Source of the DNA: Amphritea sp. | GTDB lineage: Bacteria; Pseudomonadota; Gammaproteobacteria; Pseudomonadales; Balneatricaceae | Direction: 5' to 3' | Length of the DNA: 64,000 nt | Assembly: GCF_016744155.1 (NCBI RefSeq) | Contig: NZ_JADGEW010000020.1 | Location: forward strand, 1-64,000 | In this document: piece after piece, positions 28,788 through 39,062 of the stretch | Layout: every line of letters starts with the position of its first letter | Position numbering within the stretch: the stretch's first letter is position 1 | Made by a program: the position numbers and the translations under genes | Notes under the pieces: generated by a model | The model's database searches: none | Seen by the model: only the letters and a program-made list of their open reading frames with translations | What the model was told of the DNA's origin: nothing

Positions 28788-29270
28788 TTAGACCTGGGCT
28801 TCAGTGAACACCTGCTCACGATGGGCGGTATGCAGAACTTCGATCATCTTATCTTCGAGAGCAAAGCGCTCTTCCAGAGACTCGCCTAATGTGGAGAGCT
28901 GGCAGGTGAGTTCATGCATCTCCTGCAATGTCTGGCCATCAAAGGTCGAGTAGAGGTCATTGAAATCCAGCGCGGCATCGGTACTGGTCTGAATGCGGGG
29001 GAATAGTTCCTGCGCTTTTTCCAGGCTACCATCGTTGAATTCACTGCCTTCTTTCAACAGTTGTTCATACACTTCAAAGTGGCCGGATGATATATAGTCC
29101 ATCATTAGCTGAGAGAATTCCAGGATGTGTTCTTTCAGAGCTTCATCGGCATTCTTTTGTGGCAGCGCGACAAAGGTGCTAATTAGTTTCTGACGTTCTT
29201 CAAGCCAGCTATCTATTATATCGCTGACACCTCCCCAGCGTTCCTGGGCGTTTCGGCATTTTTCTAGCAT
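28788..29270 (-). CDS. rsd: Rsd/AlgQ anti-sigma-70 regulator
   Basis: 160-aa protein of the Rsd/AlgQ family, which binds the RNA polymerase sigma-70 factor and helps alternative sigma factors. The start MLEKCRNAQERWGGVSDIID and WLEERQKLI are typical. Helical, cytoplasmic. The presence of sigma-54 promoters in this window (dctP, fapA) gives it a plausible local relevance, but that is only inference. Confidence 0.9.
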   Translation of the reverse strand: MLEKCRNAQERWGGVSDIIDSWLEERQKLISTFVALPQKNADEALKEHILEFSQLMMDYISSGHFEVYEQLLKEGSEFNDGSLEKAQELFPRIQTSTDAALDFNDLYSTFDGQTLQEMHELTCQLSTLGESLEERFALEDKMIEVLHTAHREQVFTEAQV

Positions 29271-29498
29271 AGCTGGCCTCCTTATTATAAAAACAGTACT
29301 CGCGACTACTTGTTCTCAATACTAATCCTATCGTTGTGAACTAGGCAATAGCAGAAGTACTTTCCTTTGAGGTTACTCAAAGTTAGATGAGGGACGCTGA
29401 TATTTTTTGTCAGAAATGGTACAAATAGAGCTAACTCTATGATTAATTCGTTGTTTTGAGATTGAATGGGTCTCTTTAACCCGGTTAGGAAGCTTAAT

Positions 29499-29906
29499 AT
29501 GTTGAAACGTTTATTGCTGATGGTGTTTCTGGGAGCGCTGTTACAGCCTGCCTGGGCAGCAGATGAGCCTGTAGAAGGCGCTGAAGATGACTATGTAAAC
29601 TATATTGAACTGAAGCCCTTTGTGTCCAATTTTGTCAGCCCGGGTAAGCTGCGGTTTTTGAAATGTGAGATTACCATTGAGGTGACCAGTCCGGCAGCGC
29701 ACCATGCGGTGAACTATCATAAGCCCGAAGTGCGGCATGAAATTTTGATGCTGCTGAGCTCAAAAGAGGAAGATCAGCTCAAGACGGTTGATGCCCAGCA
29801 TGTTCTGGCTCAGGAAGCGCTTGAAAAGGTGCAGAAGGTGCTGCTAGCGGAGGAAGGCGAGGCTTTTGTAGCAGATCTGTTTTTTACCAGTTTCGTACTG
29901 CAGTAA
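29499..29906 (+). CDS. FliL-like exported protein
   Basis: 135-aa protein with an N-terminal signal sequence (MLKRLLLMVFLGALLQPAWAADE) and a domain resembling flagellar FliL (YIELKPFVSNFVSPGKLRFLKCEITIEV, then KPEVRHEILMLLSSKEEDQLKT). FliL paralogues outside flagellar operons are common; no flagellar gene is nearby, so a motor role is not shown. AGGA lies eight bases before ATG 29499. A strong terminator follows. Confidence 0.8.
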   Translation: MLKRLLLMVFLGALLQPAWAADEPVEGAEDDYVNYIELKPFVSNFVSPGKLRFLKCEITIEVTSPAAHHAVNYHKPEVRHEILMLLSSKEEDQLKTVDAQHVLAQEALEKVQKVLLAEEGEAFVADLFFTSFVLQ

Positions 29907-29913
29907 GTTGAAG

Positions 29914-29945
29914 TAAAAAAAGCCCGCATAGCGGGCTTTTTTTTT
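29914..29945. terminator. Terminator between fliL-like gene and gshA
   Basis: AGCCCGC-ATA-GCGGGCT flanked by A and T runs; works for both converging genes. Confidence 0.9.
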
Positions 29946-29966
29946 GCGTTGTTTTTCATGAATGAC

Positions 29967-31532
29967 TTATTGGGCGAGATAGTCCGCCAGATAATCATCA
30001 AATCCCTGTGTATCACTCATCTCTATCTGAGTCTGCTCATCCTTAGAACTAACGGTTAGCTTGTCCAGATAATCCTGCTGCTCTGTACTTAAGCCTATGT
30101 CGGTGATGCTCTCCCGATGCTTTCGACTTTGTTGCAAGGTGAATGCTTCATAGCCCAACCCAGATGTCTTCATCGCCTCCAGAATCTGTGCCGAGGGCGT
30201 TAGTTGCGGGTTATCAAGTTTCGCTTGTTGTGCTGTAACGGCTTCTGAGTAGCGGGTGTCGCCGGCTATCTCATCCAGAACCACCGCTGTTTTACGAATA
30301 TCATTAAGAATTTGCCCGCCCCATTCAGAAACACTTAATTGCTGATCATTTCGAGTCAGCGTAAGGCCGGGCTCGCGCCCTCTGTTTACGACCAGGTTAT
30401 TGTTCTTATCAATCAGATCGCATTCCTTATCGGAGACTTCGCCAGGGTCTGATAGCAAGCATGTCACCAGGAATGCATCGAGGAAGTTAGACTGTTGCTG
30501 ATCGATACCCAGCGGTAGCAGTGGATTGATATCGGTATTACGTACTTCTATATACTCCACGCCCCGCTCACTGAGTGCATGTATCGGTTTTTCTCCCGAT
30601 AGCGCTACCCGCTTAGGGCGAATATCGCTGTAGTATTCGTTTTCGATCTGCAGCACGCAGTTATTCAGCTGTTTATAGCCCTGGTCTGTCTTGACCCCGA
30701 GCTGCTCGTAAGCTGGGTAAGGGGTGTTGATTGCAAGCGTCAGGGTGTGGATATAGGTGTCCAGATGATTGAAACAGATATTCAGATCGGCTTGAGCTTT
30801 GTTGGAATATCCTAAGTCGCTCATACGCAGCGAAGTTGCATAAGGGCGATAGAGTGTCTTTTCATCCCAGGACTCCAGGTCGTGGCTCTGGCCGCACATA
30901 AAACTGGAGGAGAGCGCTGGAGACGCGCCAAACAGGTAAAGTAGTAACCATGACGAGCGACGGAAGTTGCGGATGAGTGTGAAATAGCCGGACGAACGGA
31001 ACTGTTGCAGGCTATCCTGACTGCCTTGCAGTTCACGCAGGACTGGCCAGAGGGCTTCTGGCAGCGAAAAGTTGTAGTGAATGCCTGCGATTGCCTGCAT
31101 CATTTTGCCGTAACGATGCTCTAGACCAATGCGATAAATATATTTTAGTCGGCCGACATTGGAGCTGCCAAAACGAGCGATCTGGATCGCGTCTTCATCC
31201 TTAATTCTACAAGGCATGCTGGCGGCCCAAAGCTCCTCTTCTCCTAGCTGCTGGTAGGTATAGCAGTGAAGTTGTTGGAGAAAGTCCAGCGCATCTCCGG
31301 ATTCTTTGAATGCGGGGGTAATGAATTCTAGCAACGCTTCCGAGTAGTCGGTTGTGATGTGGCTATGAGTCAGCGCAGAGCCCAGAGTGGTAGGATGGCC
31401 GGTCTGACTGATGGAACACTGAGTGTCGACCCGCAGGCCTTCCTTCTCTATACCGTGAAGGATGCCGTCGAGCGCCAGAATCTGGCCATTCTCAGTAAGT
31501 AATTTCAGATTCTGTTTCAGTGCCTCAGACAC
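29967..31532 (-). CDS. gshA: Glutamate-cysteine ligase
   Basis: First enzyme of glutathione synthesis, proteobacterial type 1, 521 aa. Typical segments: GILHGIEKEGLRVDTQCSISQTGHP, HSHITTDYSEALLEFITP, GIHYNFSLPEALW, RNFRRSSWLLLYLFGASPALSSSF and EYIEVRNTDINPL. The start codon is GTG (31532). Single gene; glutathione made here can feed the periplasmic gamma-glutamyltransferase encoded at 10.3-12.0 kb. Confidence 0.96.
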   Translation of the reverse strand: MSEALKQNLKLLTENGQILALDGILHGIEKEGLRVDTQCSISQTGHPTTLGSALTHSHITTDYSEALLEFITPAFKESGDALDFLQQLHCYTYQQLGEEELWAASMPCRIKDEDAIQIARFGSSNVGRLKYIYRIGLEHRYGKMMQAIAGIHYNFSLPEALWPVLRELQGSQDSLQQFRSSGYFTLIRNFRRSSWLLLYLFGASPALSSSFMCGQSHDLESWDEKTLYRPYATSLRMSDLGYSNKAQADLNICFNHLDTYIHTLTLAINTPYPAYEQLGVKTDQGYKQLNNCVLQIENEYYSDIRPKRVALSGEKPIHALSERGVEYIEVRNTDINPLLPLGIDQQQSNFLDAFLVTCLLSDPGEVSDKECDLIDKNNNLVVNRGREPGLTLTRNDQQLSVSEWGGQILNDIRKTAVVLDEIAGDTRYSEAVTAQQAKLDNPQLTPSAQILEAMKTSGLGYEAFTLQQSRKHRESITDIGLSTEQQDYLDKLTVSSKDEQTQIEMSDTQGFDDYLADYLAQ

Positions 31533-31642
31533 GTCGGGATACCTTTACCAGAGAAAAAGAGCGCTATTATAGCGCAGCATTTGCTAAACATAACCCTGTG
31601 ATATCTACAGGTACAGGGAATTATGCTTTTTGACAGAAAGGG

Positions 31643-31683
31643 TAGAGCAGCCCGATAGAGAGTTTTATCGGACTGCTGCTCTA
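31643..31683 (-). terminator. Long hairpin after pyruvate kinase
   Basis: TAGAGCAG pairs with CTGCTCTA and the inner CCGATA with TATCGG, forming a long stem 10 bp after the pyk stop. The U tract is poor, so this may act as RNA end protection as well as terminator. Confidence 0.55.
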
Positions 31684-31693
31684 TGAGAAGGTA

Positions 31694-33133
31694 TCAGGGT
31701 ACCTGAAGAACCTGCATGGAGTTGGTGCCATGTCCACTTCCGATGACAGCACCGCGGGTCAGAAGAACCAGGTCGCCACTACTGAGGTGCCCTTTTGCTT
31801 TCAGGTTCTCAAGTACCTGAGTGTTGAGCTCTTCTATCTCCAGCCCGGTAGCGTCGAACATCATAGGCTCGACTCCACGGTATAGTGCCATACGGCGCAT
31901 AGCGCGTTCATTTCGCGTGAGGGCGATGATAGGGAGACCAGATCGAATGCGGGACATCCAGCGGGGCGTTGATCCTGACTCGGTGAGACAGATAATTGCT
32001 TTTACGCCGACCAGGTGGTTTGCGGTATACATCGCTGAGCGGGCAATGGTTTCATCGATATGTTCACAACGCTGGGTGATACCTGTAGGAGCAGGCCGCG
32101 ACAGCTGGTGTTTTTCTGCTCCCAGGCAGATCTTCGTCATAGCCTGCACTACTTCAACGGGATAGTCGCCAGCGGCAGTTTCTGCGGAAAGCATGACCGC
32201 ATCGGTACCATCGAGGACCGCGTTGGCTACATCGAATACCTCTGCACGAGTAGGCATCGGGTTTTGAACCATGGTTTCCATCATCTGCGTTGCGGTGATG
32301 ATGAATCGGTTCAACTCACGTGCGCGACGAATCATATGTTTCTGCACGCCGATCAGCTCAGCATCGCCTATCTCAACTCCCAGGTCTCCACGGGCAACCA
32401 TAACGCCATCGGAGGCGAGAATGATATCGTCCAGTGCTTCGTTAGAGCTGACAGTCTCTGCCCGTTCTACTTTAGCAATAATCTCTGCTTTGCTGCCTGC
32501 CTGGTCGAGTAGCTGACGTGCTTCGATCAGATCTGCCGAGCTGCGTGGGAAGGAGACCGCGATATAGTCCACATCAATATCAGCGGCGACCAGAATGTCT
32601 TGTTTATCTTTATCAGTCAGTGCTGCTGCGGAAAGACCGCCGCCTTGACGGTTGATCCCTTTGTTGTTGGACAGCGGACCACCAATGATGACTTCGCAGT
32701 TGATCCGGGTACCTTGCACATCAAGAACTTTGAACTGTACGCGACCGTCATCAAGCAACAATATATCGCCGGGGCGACTGTCTCCTGGGAGTGCTTTGTA
32801 GTCGATACCGACCTGTGTTTGATCACCTGCATAGGTGTCCAAAGCCGAATCAAGGGCAAAATGGTCACCGAGGGCCAGTTTGATTTTCATATCATTTTTA
32901 AAGCGGGCGATGCGGATTTTCGGGCCTTGGAGATCGCCGAGAACCGCTACAGGTATTGCCAGCTGCTGAGATAGGTTGCGCACTTCTGCGGCACGCTGAC
33001 GGTGATCGTCGGCACTGCCGTGAGAAAAGTTGAGTCGTACAACATTCACGCCAGCGCGTATCAGTTGATCGAGAATGCCTGGCTTATCAGTGGAAGGGCC
33101 GAGAGTAGCAACGATTTTAGTGCGTTTTTGCAT
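31694..33133 (-). CDS. pyk: Pyruvate kinase
   Basis: 479-aa glycolytic enzyme converting PEP and ADP to pyruvate and ATP. Motifs: [30 protein letters not shown], the catalytic Lys region [29 protein letters not shown] and [20 protein letters not shown]. The C-terminal domain ends with [18 protein letters not shown]. Resembles the PykA (type II) group. Single gene, divergent from dctB. Confidence 0.96.
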   Translation of the reverse strand: MQKRTKIVATLGPSTDKPGILDQLIRAGVNVVRLNFSHGSADDHRQRAAEVRNLSQQLAIPVAVLGDLQGPKIRIARFKNDMKIKLALGDHFALDSALDTYAGDQTQVGIDYKALPGDSRPGDILLLDDGRVQFKVLDVQGTRINCEVIIGGPLSNNKGINRQGGGLSAAALTDKDKQDILVAADIDVDYIAVSFPRSSADLIEARQLLDQAGSKAEIIAKVERAETVSSNEALDDIILASDGVMVARGDLGVEIGDAELIGVQKHMIRRARELNRFIITATQMMETMVQNPMPTRAEVFDVANAVLDGTDAVMLSAETAAGDYPVEVVQAMTKICLGAEKHQLSRPAPTGITQRCEHIDETIARSAMYTANHLVGVKAIICLTESGSTPRWMSRIRSGLPIIALTRNERAMRRMALYRGVEPMMFDATGLEIEELNTQVLENLKAKGHLSSGDLVLLTRGAVIGSGHGTNSMQVLQVP

Positions 33134-33374
33134 GATTAGTTTATCCGGTGGACGGTGGTACAGTTTTACCTGTTAGACTTTATAAGCTGTTTCTATTACA
33201 ACATATGGATATAGCAATAGTATTTAAAGCCGTTAGGCTCTATTTGTTAAGCTTATATCAACATTCTTGTAAATATATTACAGGAATTATCTTTGTTTAG
33301 TCGATTTAAAATGAGTTATAGGCTTAATCAGCTATAAGTATTTTATTTTTTGTAATTGTACTACAGGTTATTAA

Positions 33375-35618
33375 GTGATTAAAACACGGTTACGCCCGCT
33401 GCTGGTTCTGCTGTTATTAGCGCTGTTTACTCTGGTTATTTATCAGACGGTTTCTATGAGTCGCACCCGGGCGATTGGCGACCTTCAGCAAAGTGCATCT
33501 GCAGATCTTAATCGATACGTACTGAGCCTGCAGCAGGAGCTTGATCGCTACAAAGATCTGCCAAAACTGCTGTCCTCACATTCTGAACTGGTGAACCTCC
33601 TTCTTTTGCCTGAAAGCGATGGGATATTCAGAGCAAACCTCTATCTTGAAAAAGTGAATAAAACCATCGGTGCTTCGGATTCTTATCTGATGGATACTGA
33701 AGGAAATACCCTGGCGGCGAGTAACTGGTCTCAGGAAGGAACTTTCGTGGGGCGTAATTTTTCTTTCAGGCCTTATTTTAAGGATGCAATAGGGGGCGAA
33801 GAAGGGCGTTATTTTGCTCTGGGCTCTACTTCTAAGAAGCGAGGATACTTTTTCTCTTATCCGGTGGAGTATCGGGGCAATATTCTCGGGGTGATCGTGG
33901 TTAAGATCGATCTCAATGATATTGAAACCGACTGGAATGACCCTCAGACCGATATTTTGGTAACCGATGAAGATGGGGTTATTTTTATTAGTACCCGCTC
34001 GGAATGGAAGTTCCGCACATTGGAGCCACTACCTCAGTCCGATTTGAAGAGGATTATTTCCAGTCTGCGGTACGGAGATCATGAATTAACTTCACTGCCG
34101 ATTTTGGAGCGTAAGCGTCTTCTTGACAGTGAGGTGGTGACCCTCATCGAGGGAGATAGAATTGATAACCAAGCCCTGGATGGGGTCGAGACCCGTAAAT
34201 ACCTCCAGCAGATCCGAATGGTGCCCGACGCGGGATTTAATGTTTCTATCCTTGCAGATCTTAAATCGGTAGATCGACGGGTTATTAATAATGCTCTGTT
34301 GGCAGGTTTTATCTATAGCGCCCTAGTATTCCTTGTACTGTTTCTGATGGCCCGGAGAAGAATTTCCCATGAGCGAGCCCGGTTCAAGCGTCAGCAAACG
34401 CTGTCGTTAGAGCGAAGTGAAGCAAGGGTTAGGGCGATAATCGATAACACGCATGCCGGCCTGATTACGCTGGATACTCATGGTTTGATCGAATCATTCA
34501 ATCCAACGGCTGAAAAGCTGTTTGGTTACAATGCTGACCTGATTGCGGGAGAGTACTTTAGTAAGCTAATCGGACAGGAGGATCGGGCCGTCTGTTGGCA
34601 GCATATCTCCCATCAGAATGAGGTCAGCCAGCCAGCTGAGCTGATGATTGAAGCCTCAGGGGTACGGGCTAATGGTTCGATGTTTCCTATTGAATTGATT
34701 ATCGGCAGGATGTCCGACAGCAATGCCAGTCGTTTTGTCGTTACCATTCATGATGTCACCGAGCGTAAAGAGAATGAGGAGCAGCTGCGAGAAGCACGGG
34801 ATCAGCTTGAATACCGGGTGTCTGAGCGTACCCAGGATCTAACCCGGGCGAATGCCCGACTTCTGCAGGAAGTTGAAGAGCACAAGCATACTCAGAATGA
34901 GCTGATTCAGACCGCCAAGCTAGCCGCAATAGGGCAGATGTCGGCGGGGATAAATCATGAACTTAATCAGCCGCTGACTGCCATTCGAAGTTACACCGAT
35001 AATGCGCTCTCTTTTCTTAAAATGGGTAAAACAGAACCGGTTAATTCTAATCTGCGTGAAATTAGCGGTCTGACCCAGCGGATGGCGAAAATAATTGCGC
35101 CGCTGAAAGAGTTTTCCCGTAAAACGACCGGTCAGTCGACCTTAGTTAGCCTGAAAGCGGTCCGTGATGGCGCGATGTCGATCATGTATGGCAGGCTTGA
35201 TAAGGCCAACGCTAAGATTGAGTGGCCGGATAAGCTCGATCAGGTCTTCGTGCTAGGGGATATGTTGCGTCTCGAGCAAGTGGTCGTTAATTTGATCAGT
35301 AATGCGCTGCAGGCGATGGAAGGCCAATCTGAAAAGTGGATCGAGATTGCGATAGCACGAGAGAAAAACCGGCTACTTATCTCATTTCGTGATCATGGCC
35401 CCGGTATTCCTGTATCGGAATTGGGGAAAGTCTTCGAACCTTTTTACACAACCAAAAAAGCAGGTCAGGGCTTAGGGCTGGGTTTGTCCATTTCCCATCG
35501 TATTATAGAGTCTATGGATGGTCAGTTGAGTGTGGGTAACCACCCGCTGGGTGGTGCGATGTTTACCATCAATTTACCGACGACTGATGCGTCGGCGTCA
35601 CTAGTCGGGTTAGAATAA
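33375..35618 (+). CDS. dctB: C4-dicarboxylate sensor histidine kinase DctB
   Basis: 747-aa membrane kinase. A membrane helix (about 9-25), a periplasmic double-PAS sensor (about 30-300; VGRNFSFRPYFKDAI and YFFSYPVEYRGNILGVIVVKIDL are typical of DctB), a second helix (about 308-326), an added cytoplasmic PAS domain (about 350-470), a coiled linker, HisKA with phospho-acceptor His in SAGINHELNQPLTAIRSY, and HATPase with NLISNALQAM, DHGPGIP and GLGLGLSIS. Start is GTG 33375. It should phosphorylate DctD, whose gene follows 30 bp on. Confidence 0.93.
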   Translation: MIKTRLRPLLVLLLLALFTLVIYQTVSMSRTRAIGDLQQSASADLNRYVLSLQQELDRYKDLPKLLSSHSELVNLLLLPESDGIFRANLYLEKVNKTIGASDSYLMDTEGNTLAASNWSQEGTFVGRNFSFRPYFKDAIGGEEGRYFALGSTSKKRGYFFSYPVEYRGNILGVIVVKIDLNDIETDWNDPQTDILVTDEDGVIFISTRSEWKFRTLEPLPQSDLKRIISSLRYGDHELTSLPILERKRLLDSEVVTLIEGDRIDNQALDGVETRKYLQQIRMVPDAGFNVSILADLKSVDRRVINNALLAGFIYSALVFLVLFLMARRRISHERARFKRQQTLSLERSEARVRAIIDNTHAGLITLDTHGLIESFNPTAEKLFGYNADLIAGEYFSKLIGQEDRAVCWQHISHQNEVSQPAELMIEASGVRANGSMFPIELIIGRMSDSNASRFVVTIHDVTERKENEEQLREARDQLEYRVSERTQDLTRANARLLQEVEEHKHTQNELIQTAKLAAIGQMSAGINHELNQPLTAIRSYTDNALSFLKMGKTEPVNSNLREISGLTQRMAKIIAPLKEFSRKTTGQSTLVSLKAVRDGAMSIMYGRLDKANAKIEWPDKLDQVFVLGDMLRLEQVVVNLISNALQAMEGQSEKWIEIAIAREKNRLLISFRDHGPGIPVSELGKVFEPFYTTKKAGQGLGLGLSISHRIIESMDGQLSVGNHPLGGAMFTINLPTTDASASLVGLE

Positions 35619-35648
35619 TTTGAAACCGTTATGGAAGAAGAGCTGTCG

Positions 35649-37025
35649 ATGAGTGCTGAAATTCCGGCTGAAGAGAAATCCCCGCATCAGATATTGTTAG
35701 TTGATGATGAAAAGCATATCCGGATCGCCGTCGGGCAGACTCTGGAGCTTGCTGGTTATGAAGTCGTGGCAGCAGATAGTGCAGAGAAGGCGTTGAGCCT
35801 TCTCGACAGTGACTGGCCAGGGGTCGTAGTCAGCGATATTAATATGCCAGGCATCGATGGTCTTGAGTTGATGCAACGGATCATAAAAATCGATGCGGAC
35901 CTGCCGGTTATCCTGATTACCGGACATGGCGATATATCTATGGCCGTGAGCGCCATGCGTGATGGTGCTTACGACTTTATTGAAAAGCCCTTTTCTTCTG
36001 AACTGCTGAATGATGTCGTGCGCCGGGCGGCAGAGAAGCGTCGCCTGACCCTTGAGAACAGAAGCTTACGTAAAGCACTTGAAGCTCAGGGGGGAATTGG
36101 TCCCCGGATTATTGGTAATTCGCAACGCATCCAACAACTTCGGGGAATGATTCAGCAAATTGCTGATACTCCGGCTGATATTTTGGTTCAGGCTGAAACG
36201 GGTTCGGGTAAAGATCTGGTTGCGCGTTATATTCACGAGCATAGTAATCGACGTGATAAGAATTTTGTGGCGATAAACTGTGGTGCGGTGCCGGAACATC
36301 TGATTGAAAGCGAGTTGTTTGGCCACGAAAAAGGGGCATTTACCGACGCTAAAAGTCGCCGGATAGGAAAGTTTGAACATGCCAATGGTGGCACTCTGTT
36401 TCTCGATGAAATTGAGAGCATGTCGCCGTCGTTACAAGTTAAGTTATTGCGGGTGCTCGAGGAGAGAACGATTGAGCGGTTGGGCTCCAATGAGCTAATT
36501 GCTTTGGATATTCGGGTAGTGGCCGCCACCAAAGTGAACCTGAGAGAACTCAGTGAGCAGGGTGAGTATCGGGAAGATCTATACTATCGACTCAATGTCG
36601 TGAGTCTTGAAGTGCCCCCGTTGAGAGAGCGCCGTGAAGATATTCCGATGCTGTTTCAGCACTTTGCGCTAATTGCATCGGCCCAGTATCAGAAAGAGGT
36701 GCCGCAGCTGAGTGCTGAAAAGCTGAGAGCGCTGGTAGCGCATCATTGGCCGGGTAATGTTAGAGAGCTACGCAATATTGCAGAGCGTTATGTGTTGTTA
36801 GGTGCGAACTATGATTTTTCAGTAGGGGTGCAGAGTGAGCAGTCGCCGGGCAAATGCATGACGTTACCAGAGCAGGTTGAGCAGTTTGAGAAGTTAGTGC
36901 TGGAAGAGGAACTCTCCCGTAACAATGGTTCACTCAAGCTTACTCAGGAGACCTTAGGGCTTCCCCGCAAAACGCTGTATGACAAAATGCAAAAGTATGA
37001 ACTGGATAAGAAAGACTACAAGTAA
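35649..37025 (+). CDS. dctD: C4-dicarboxylate response regulator DctD
   Basis: NtrC-type activator of sigma-54 RNA polymerase. Receiver domain (about 15-130) with ILLVDDE and phospho-acceptor Asp in VVVSDINMPGIDGLEL; AAA+ domain (about 155-385) with Walker A AETGSGKDLVAR and Walker B GGTLFLDEIES; C-terminal Fis-type helix-turn-helix. The sigma-54 contact loop reads GAFTDA, where most activators have GAFTGA. Its target is probably the sigma-54 promoter of dctPQM. ATG 35649 has a purine-rich site (GGAAGAAGAG) upstream; ATG 35631 would add six residues. Confidence 0.93.
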   Translation: MSAEIPAEEKSPHQILLVDDEKHIRIAVGQTLELAGYEVVAADSAEKALSLLDSDWPGVVVSDINMPGIDGLELMQRIIKIDADLPVILITGHGDISMAVSAMRDGAYDFIEKPFSSELLNDVVRRAAEKRRLTLENRSLRKALEAQGGIGPRIIGNSQRIQQLRGMIQQIADTPADILVQAETGSGKDLVARYIHEHSNRRDKNFVAINCGAVPEHLIESELFGHEKGAFTDAKSRRIGKFEHANGGTLFLDEIESMSPSLQVKLLRVLEERTIERLGSNELIALDIRVVAATKVNLRELSEQGEYREDLYYRLNVVSLEVPPLRERREDIPMLFQHFALIASAQYQKEVPQLSAEKLRALVAHHWPGNVRELRNIAERYVLLGANYDFSVGVQSEQSPGKCMTLPEQVEQFEKLVLEEELSRNNGSLKLTQETLGLPRKTLYDKMQKYELDKKDYK

Positions 37026-37042
37026 CCTCAGTAGCAGATATA

Positions 37043-37071
37043 AAAACGGCGGCCATAGGCCGCCGTTTTTA
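37043..37071. terminator. Bidirectional terminator between dctD and the chemoreceptor
   Basis: ACGGCGGCC-ATA-GGCCGCCGT stem flanked by A and T runs. Confidence 0.92.
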
Positions 37072-37086
37072 TGCTTTGATTCTGGA

Positions 37087-38682
37087 TCAGAGCTTAAACT
37101 GCTTAGCTTTCTTGTTTAGCTCAGTAGCCAGATTATTCAACTGCACAGCGATTGATGATAAACGTACCACTCTGTCTTTGGCGTGCTCACTGCCCTCATT
37201 GATCTCGTTAACCGCCCCTTCGATCTCCAGAGTTGCAGCACCGCTCTGCTTCACTGATTCGGATATGCTGTGGTTAGTTTCAGTAATCGCTTCCATCTCT
37301 TTTTGAATATTAAAGAGAACGGCGGATGTTTCCTGAACCTCTTTAACGTTCGATTCTGTTTCTTTGCTCGCCTGCCCCATTACCTGAGCAGCGCCTTTTG
37401 CGTTTTGTTGTAGCGAGCCGATGATGCCGTTGATTTCGACGGTAGCGTTCTGAGTTCGCTGGGAGAGCGTACGAACTTCATCCGCCACTACGGCAAAGCC
37501 GCGACCTTGCTCGCCTGCGCGGGCGGCCTCAATCGCAGCGTTAAGCGCCAGCAGATTGGTTTGTTCGGCAATGTCCTGAATAACACTCAGTACAGCGTCG
37601 ATGTTATAGCTTTGCTGCTCTAGCTGAACGATCACCTCAGTTGCGTGTTGGATCTGTTGTTGCAGTGATTCGATCTTCTTCACGGTTCCGGATGTGATCT
37701 CAACACCGCTGCGGGTTTCCTGTAGAGCTTTATCGGATGCTTTGATAGTGACGTCGGCGGTAGCGGAAACATTCTGAGTTGCCCCATCCATTGCGATCAT
37801 CGCGTTGGTAACAGCTTCTGCCCGGCTAATCTGCTTTGCAGTACCGGTGTTGGCCATTTCAGAAATCTCATTGATATGATGGCTGCACTGTCCCAACATC
37901 TCGATTGACTGGACTACATGCTCGATACTGTTATGGAAGGTTCGCAGCATGCTGTTGAATGACGCTGACATCTGACCAATCTCATCATTAGATTGAATCT
38001 CCAGTTGTTGTGTCAGATCTGCATTCTGCTCAATATCTCGAATGGTATCGTTCATCTTGTTGATCGGTTTTATAATGATTCGATGAATCATCCAACCGAC
38101 CAGAAATAAAGCGATAACGAACATGGCCAATTCGATAAGCGCTATATTCCTGATGTTAGTGAATATGTGCTGATCAACTTTATCAAAGCTATAAGTGACC
38201 CGTACAGCACCCAGGATGGTGCCCTCTTCAACCGGGTGACAGCTAAGACAGTTAGTGCCTTTGTAATCAGATTTGGCGCGCATCGGGTGGATGATAGTTA
38301 GCCTATGGCCTTTATCGTCATCCAGCTCGATCGCGATGTCCTCGCCATTCATTGCCCGTTTATCCAAATCATCCTGGATATATGAATCCGGAGTGCCTTC
38401 GCCGTACATACTGCTAACCGCTTCAGCTCGAATAATACGAGCTTCAGTCAGATCAGGGTTGGCCAGAATTTTTGACTGGAGAGCCTGTCGGTTCGCCATA
38501 GCGCCGCTCAGCATCATGATATTGATACTGTCAAAGTACGCATCAGCTGTGCTCTTCGTGTTTTGCAAAGCAATATCGGATGAAAGACCGGTTTCGCTTT
38601 TATAGATCGCAGTGACGGAGGTGATCAGTACGATTAAGAAGACAAAGGCTAAGCTTAAATTTACTTTAGTTTGAATCGCCAT
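37087..38682 (-). CDS. Methyl-accepting chemotaxis protein with periplasmic CXXCH motif
   Basis: 531-aa chemoreceptor. Membrane helices at about 9-27 and 183-203 bound a periplasmic sensor that carries CLSCH (residues 145-149), a c-type heme attachment motif, within a region resembling heme sensor family DUF3365/Tll0287. HAMP follows (about 204-258) and then the signalling domain with the tip [38 protein letters not shown]. Probably a redox or gas-sensing receptor. It lies between dctD and dctP on the opposite strand, so a role in dicarboxylate taxis is possible but not shown. Confidence 0.9.
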   Translation of the reverse strand: MAIQTKVNLSLAFVFLIVLITSVTAIYKSETGLSSDIALQNTKSTADAYFDSINIMMLSGAMANRQALQSKILANPDLTEARIIRAEAVSSMYGEGTPDSYIQDDLDKRAMNGEDIAIELDDDKGHRLTIIHPMRAKSDYKGTNCLSCHPVEEGTILGAVRVTYSFDKVDQHIFTNIRNIALIELAMFVIALFLVGWMIHRIIIKPINKMNDTIRDIEQNADLTQQLEIQSNDEIGQMSASFNSMLRTFHNSIEHVVQSIEMLGQCSHHINEISEMANTGTAKQISRAEAVTNAMIAMDGATQNVSATADVTIKASDKALQETRSGVEITSGTVKKIESLQQQIQHATEVIVQLEQQSYNIDAVLSVIQDIAEQTNLLALNAAIEAARAGEQGRGFAVVADEVRTLSQRTQNATVEINGIIGSLQQNAKGAAQVMGQASKETESNVKEVQETSAVLFNIQKEMEAITETNHSISESVKQSGAATLEIEGAVNEINEGSEHAKDRVVRLSSIAVQLNNLATELNKKAKQFKL

Positions 38683-39062
38683 AATTAGATATCCGGATGA
38701 ATTATCAGGCTTTTTGAATTTGCCACTAATATACCCGTCTGTAACGCCCGGTGCGACTGTCTATGTCAGCATTTTGGGTAATTATTAAGAACAGTTTTTT
38801 TTGCTTTGTGTGGAAATCCCCCGTTGTTCTCGTTGCTAATGAGTGGTTCTCCACTCATTTTGAATTAACTGTGATGAGCAGGTTGAAAGTATGCTTGCTG
38901 TTTAATTTATTGATTTATAAGTGCTTAGTGTTTTAATTTCACTGTTTTATTTGCCTTGGCCTATCTTTTGCTTTGATTACAGGGTGCAAATAAAAATTGA
39001 GCGTGGGTTCTGCTGTTAGGCCCCAAAAAAGCGCCTGAATAATTAAAATATTGGAGAAGCAT
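38683..39062. other. Intergenic region upstream of dctP
   Basis: 380 bp between two divergent genes. It holds the sigma-54 promoter of dctP at 38956-38972, described separately. DctD sites are expected upstream of it, but I could not pick out a convincing pair by eye. Confidence 0.6.
38956..38972 (+). promoter_or_regulatory. Sigma-54 (-24/-12) promoter of dctPQM
   Basis: TTGGCCTATCTTTTGCT has GG at 38958-38959 and GC at 38970-38971, the exact spacing of the -24/-12 consensus TTGGCAC-N5-TTGCT. It lies about 90 bp before the dctP start. A sigma-54 promoter is expected for a DctB/DctD-controlled transporter, and dctBD are next door. Confidence 0.8.

Noticed and set aside
32079..32090. GTAGGAGC inside the pyruvate kinase gene, similar to the REP-like element
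   Set aside because: It lies in conserved coding sequence and has no accompanying palindrome; chance match.
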